Part shown: one piece after another, positions 62,187 through 64,000 of the stretch
Numbering within the stretch: the stretch's first letter is position 1
Layout: every line of letters begins with the position of its first letter
Source of the DNA: Avena insularis
Taxonomy: Eukaryota > Streptophyta > Magnoliopsida > Poales > Poaceae
DNA: 64,000 nucleotides
Assembly: GCA_023614405.1 (NCBI GenBank)
Contig: CM042688.1
Span: 378,435,331 to 378,499,330, forward strand
Direction of reading: 5' to 3'
Notes under the pieces: model-generated
What the model saw: the letters and a program-made list of their open reading frames with translations, nothing else
The model's database searches: none
What the model was told of the DNA's origin: nothing
Translations under genes and position numbers: made by a program

Positions 62187-64000
62187 TGTAACATCCCAAA
62201 ATTCTAATCCAAGTGATCAAGATCCAATCCACCCAATTTAGGGTTAACAAAAACTTTTTCTATTTAAAAATCTTTAAGCATTCATATGTGTATGCATTTA
62301 AAATAGGAGTTGTTTGAAATGCCGTGTTTGAGTGATCTATTGATTGTAAAATGATTCTAAGGTGAATTAAACATCATCTAGATCATTCCCAAACAAATCC
62401 CAAAGAAAAAGAAATCAAAAAGAATTAATTAAGCCAATGGTCACTTTTGCCATTTTAATCACATAGCCTACTTTGGCTATTCCTAGGACTCAAATCTTAA
62501 CAGAAACAATTGTGGTTCTTTGCACCCCTTGCTAGTACAAGTAGTGATGTTCCAAGGCCCACTTTGTTTCATCCCAAAAAACTTTCAAACACTAAATTTA
62601 ATTGACATTTGAAAATTGAATGTAGTTCAAATGCATAGATCACACTTATTCAAAAACCACTCAAATGAACTCCATTTTTAAATCCCAAGGAAACCTAGAT
62701 GCTTAAGCATAAGATGAATAACTCCACCAAAAAACTCCCAAAAATTCAAATATTTTCTTCATGCGGCCATTGTGTCGAACACCTGGCAGGTAGATAAAAA
62801 GTGGCCTAACTATTACTGTTGCTAGTTAAGCCCTTGTCCCCCTCTTAGCCCTCTCTGCACTCCCCTGTCCCTCTAGCATCTAACCAAGCCCAGACCAGCA
62901 CCCCCTTCCCCGCAGCACCAGTGCAGCGCCGCCCCGTTGAGGTCACCGTCGGATGAACGCGGGTAGCACGCTAGAGACCAAGCCGCGCTATTCTAGCATG
63001 CCCACTAGCTCCACCCAACCCTACCGCCGCCCATGGTCCACCCCTCGATCAACCCCAGCCCCTGGACCACCTCAGCACCGCGCCACCCTTTATCTTTGCG
63101 AGCAAGCCAGAGCGCGCCAGAGTGCGATCGCCGCCAGCACGCAGAAGAACGTGCCTTGACACCATATCGCGCATGCTGCTCTGCCTCGACCCCAGCAACC
63201 CACCAGACATCGCTGTGCACCGCCGCGAGACCCACAGTCGCCAGGATCGCCGTCGAGCACCGCCTCTGTCCCCCAGAGCGCGTGAAGCCCCTGACAGTTA
63301 GGCACCGCCCCTAGCCGCGCCATTGCACCGTAGCTGACCGCTAGAAGACCGCCCATCGTTCACCTACCTCGCCACGCTAGTAGCCCCCTATTTCGCCGTC
63401 ACCGATGAGCCACGCCCATGCCTCTCGGTCTCACCGTCGAGCCTATATAAGCAGGCCTCCCCCGCACCATCTCTTCACACCATTCCACTCCACTCTCGCC
63501 ACTGACCACTTCCCTTCTCTTGCCGGAGCCGCTTGAGCCGCCGTTCGCCGGAATTGCACCGGAGGAAGCCGCTGCGGAGGAGGAGACGCTGCCATCGATT
63601 CCGTCCACCACAGCCCCTGCCGCGACTTTGCCTAAGCTCGTCGTCACCGTCCATTTCGATCGCCACCTCGCCGCACTAGCTGGAGCCCTGATACGTCCCC
63701 AGTAGGCCCCCACCAGCCGTTTAGGGTTCAGTCTCGCCGGCGACGAGTCCATCGTTGATGACGACCGTGGACCGTTTATCTATGTTTTAATCATAGCGCC
63801 CAGATCGTCCCGTACTGCTTCACGTTTATAGAGTCACGGATAGGCGGGGCCCTCCTATCAGTATCCCTCTGCGCTGCGGAGCACCACTGGGCCGGCCCAT
63901 TTAGTTTCCCGCCTAAGCCCGTAGATTCAAAATTAGGTTTTGTTATTTTAATTCAAACCTAGTTATGTCCCTTAGTTTAAAAATCAATTCAGGAAGATTT
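62187..64000 (+). mobile_element. LTR of the TGTAACATCCC family, running off the window
   Basis: Starts TGTAACATCCCAAAATTC and is collinear with 37,405-39,150, including gcattcatatgtgtatgcat, caaacaaatcccaaagaaa, the GC-rich part and gctggagccctgatacgtcc. The two copies share perhaps four of five bases, so they are separate, old insertions and not the two LTRs of one element. It inserted into the right flanking repeat (the uninterrupted copy reads on as ctataaacacatt at 57,860). The 3' end and any interior lie outside the window. Confidence 0.75.

Noticed and set aside
37405..64000. Possibility that 37,405 and 62,187 are the two LTRs of a single 25 kb element
   Set aside because: They are too diverged, host-gene fragments and a LARD lie between them, and the flanks show no matching target duplication.

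Overview
The window reads as repeat-rich intergenic DNA of a grass, most likely the tribe Triticeae (wheat, Aegilops, barley or rye relatives). The evidence is an Angela/BARE-type copia element with about 1.7 kb LTRs, a gypsy LTR starting TGATACGTCC after a GGGGGAG polypurine tract, a LARD-type element with about 4.7 kb LTRs, GT-AG introns, and plant-only gene families (B3 transcription factors, F-box). There is no bacterial-style gene organisation. Almost all of the many short open frames are chance frames or decayed transposon sequence.

Layout. (1) 1-37,081 is a head-to-tail segmental tandem duplication. Unit A is 1-17,636, unit B is 17,637-35,273, and a partial unit C (35,274-37,081) ends where A and B carry different sequence. 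Each full unit holds, in order: the tail of a ~125-bp minisatellite array; one arm of a ~330-bp inverted repeat; a minus-strand B3-gene fragment; a truncated gypsy element with its 3' LTR; a plus-strand REM-type B3 pseudogene; an F-box pseudogene split by a complete copia element (target-site duplication ACCAG); a non-coding stretch with an internal duplication; the opposite inverted-repeat arm; and the next minisatellite array. Both units carry the same insertions at the same sites, so the transposons arrived first and the segment was duplicated later.

(2) 37,405-about 41,190 is an LTR beginning TGTAACATCCC, probably solo or truncated. (3) 41,191-42,788 is a broken minus-strand B3 gene whose exons and splice sites can be followed. 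(4) 44,023-about 44,579 is a minus-strand gene fragment with a CACTA-type transposase-associated domain and an acidic tail. (5) 44,836-57,229 is a complete LARD: 4.69 kb LTR, 3.04 kb non-coding interior, 4.67 kb LTR, TSD ACTAC. (6) 57,578-62,186 is a satellite region. About eleven ~175-bp monomers (59,040-61,090), each carrying CCCTAAA-like telomeric blocks, are flanked on both sides by copies of another repeat. Part of the array has a trimeric higher-order structure. (7) 62,187-64,000 is the start of a second TGTAACATCCC LTR.

No gene in the window looks intact. The recognisable host genes are B3 relatives (three distinct loci), one F-box gene and one transposase-associated-domain gene; most show in-frame stops, frameshifts or insertions. 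The window is best read as a decayed B3/F-box cluster reshaped by retrotransposons, segmental duplication and satellite growth.
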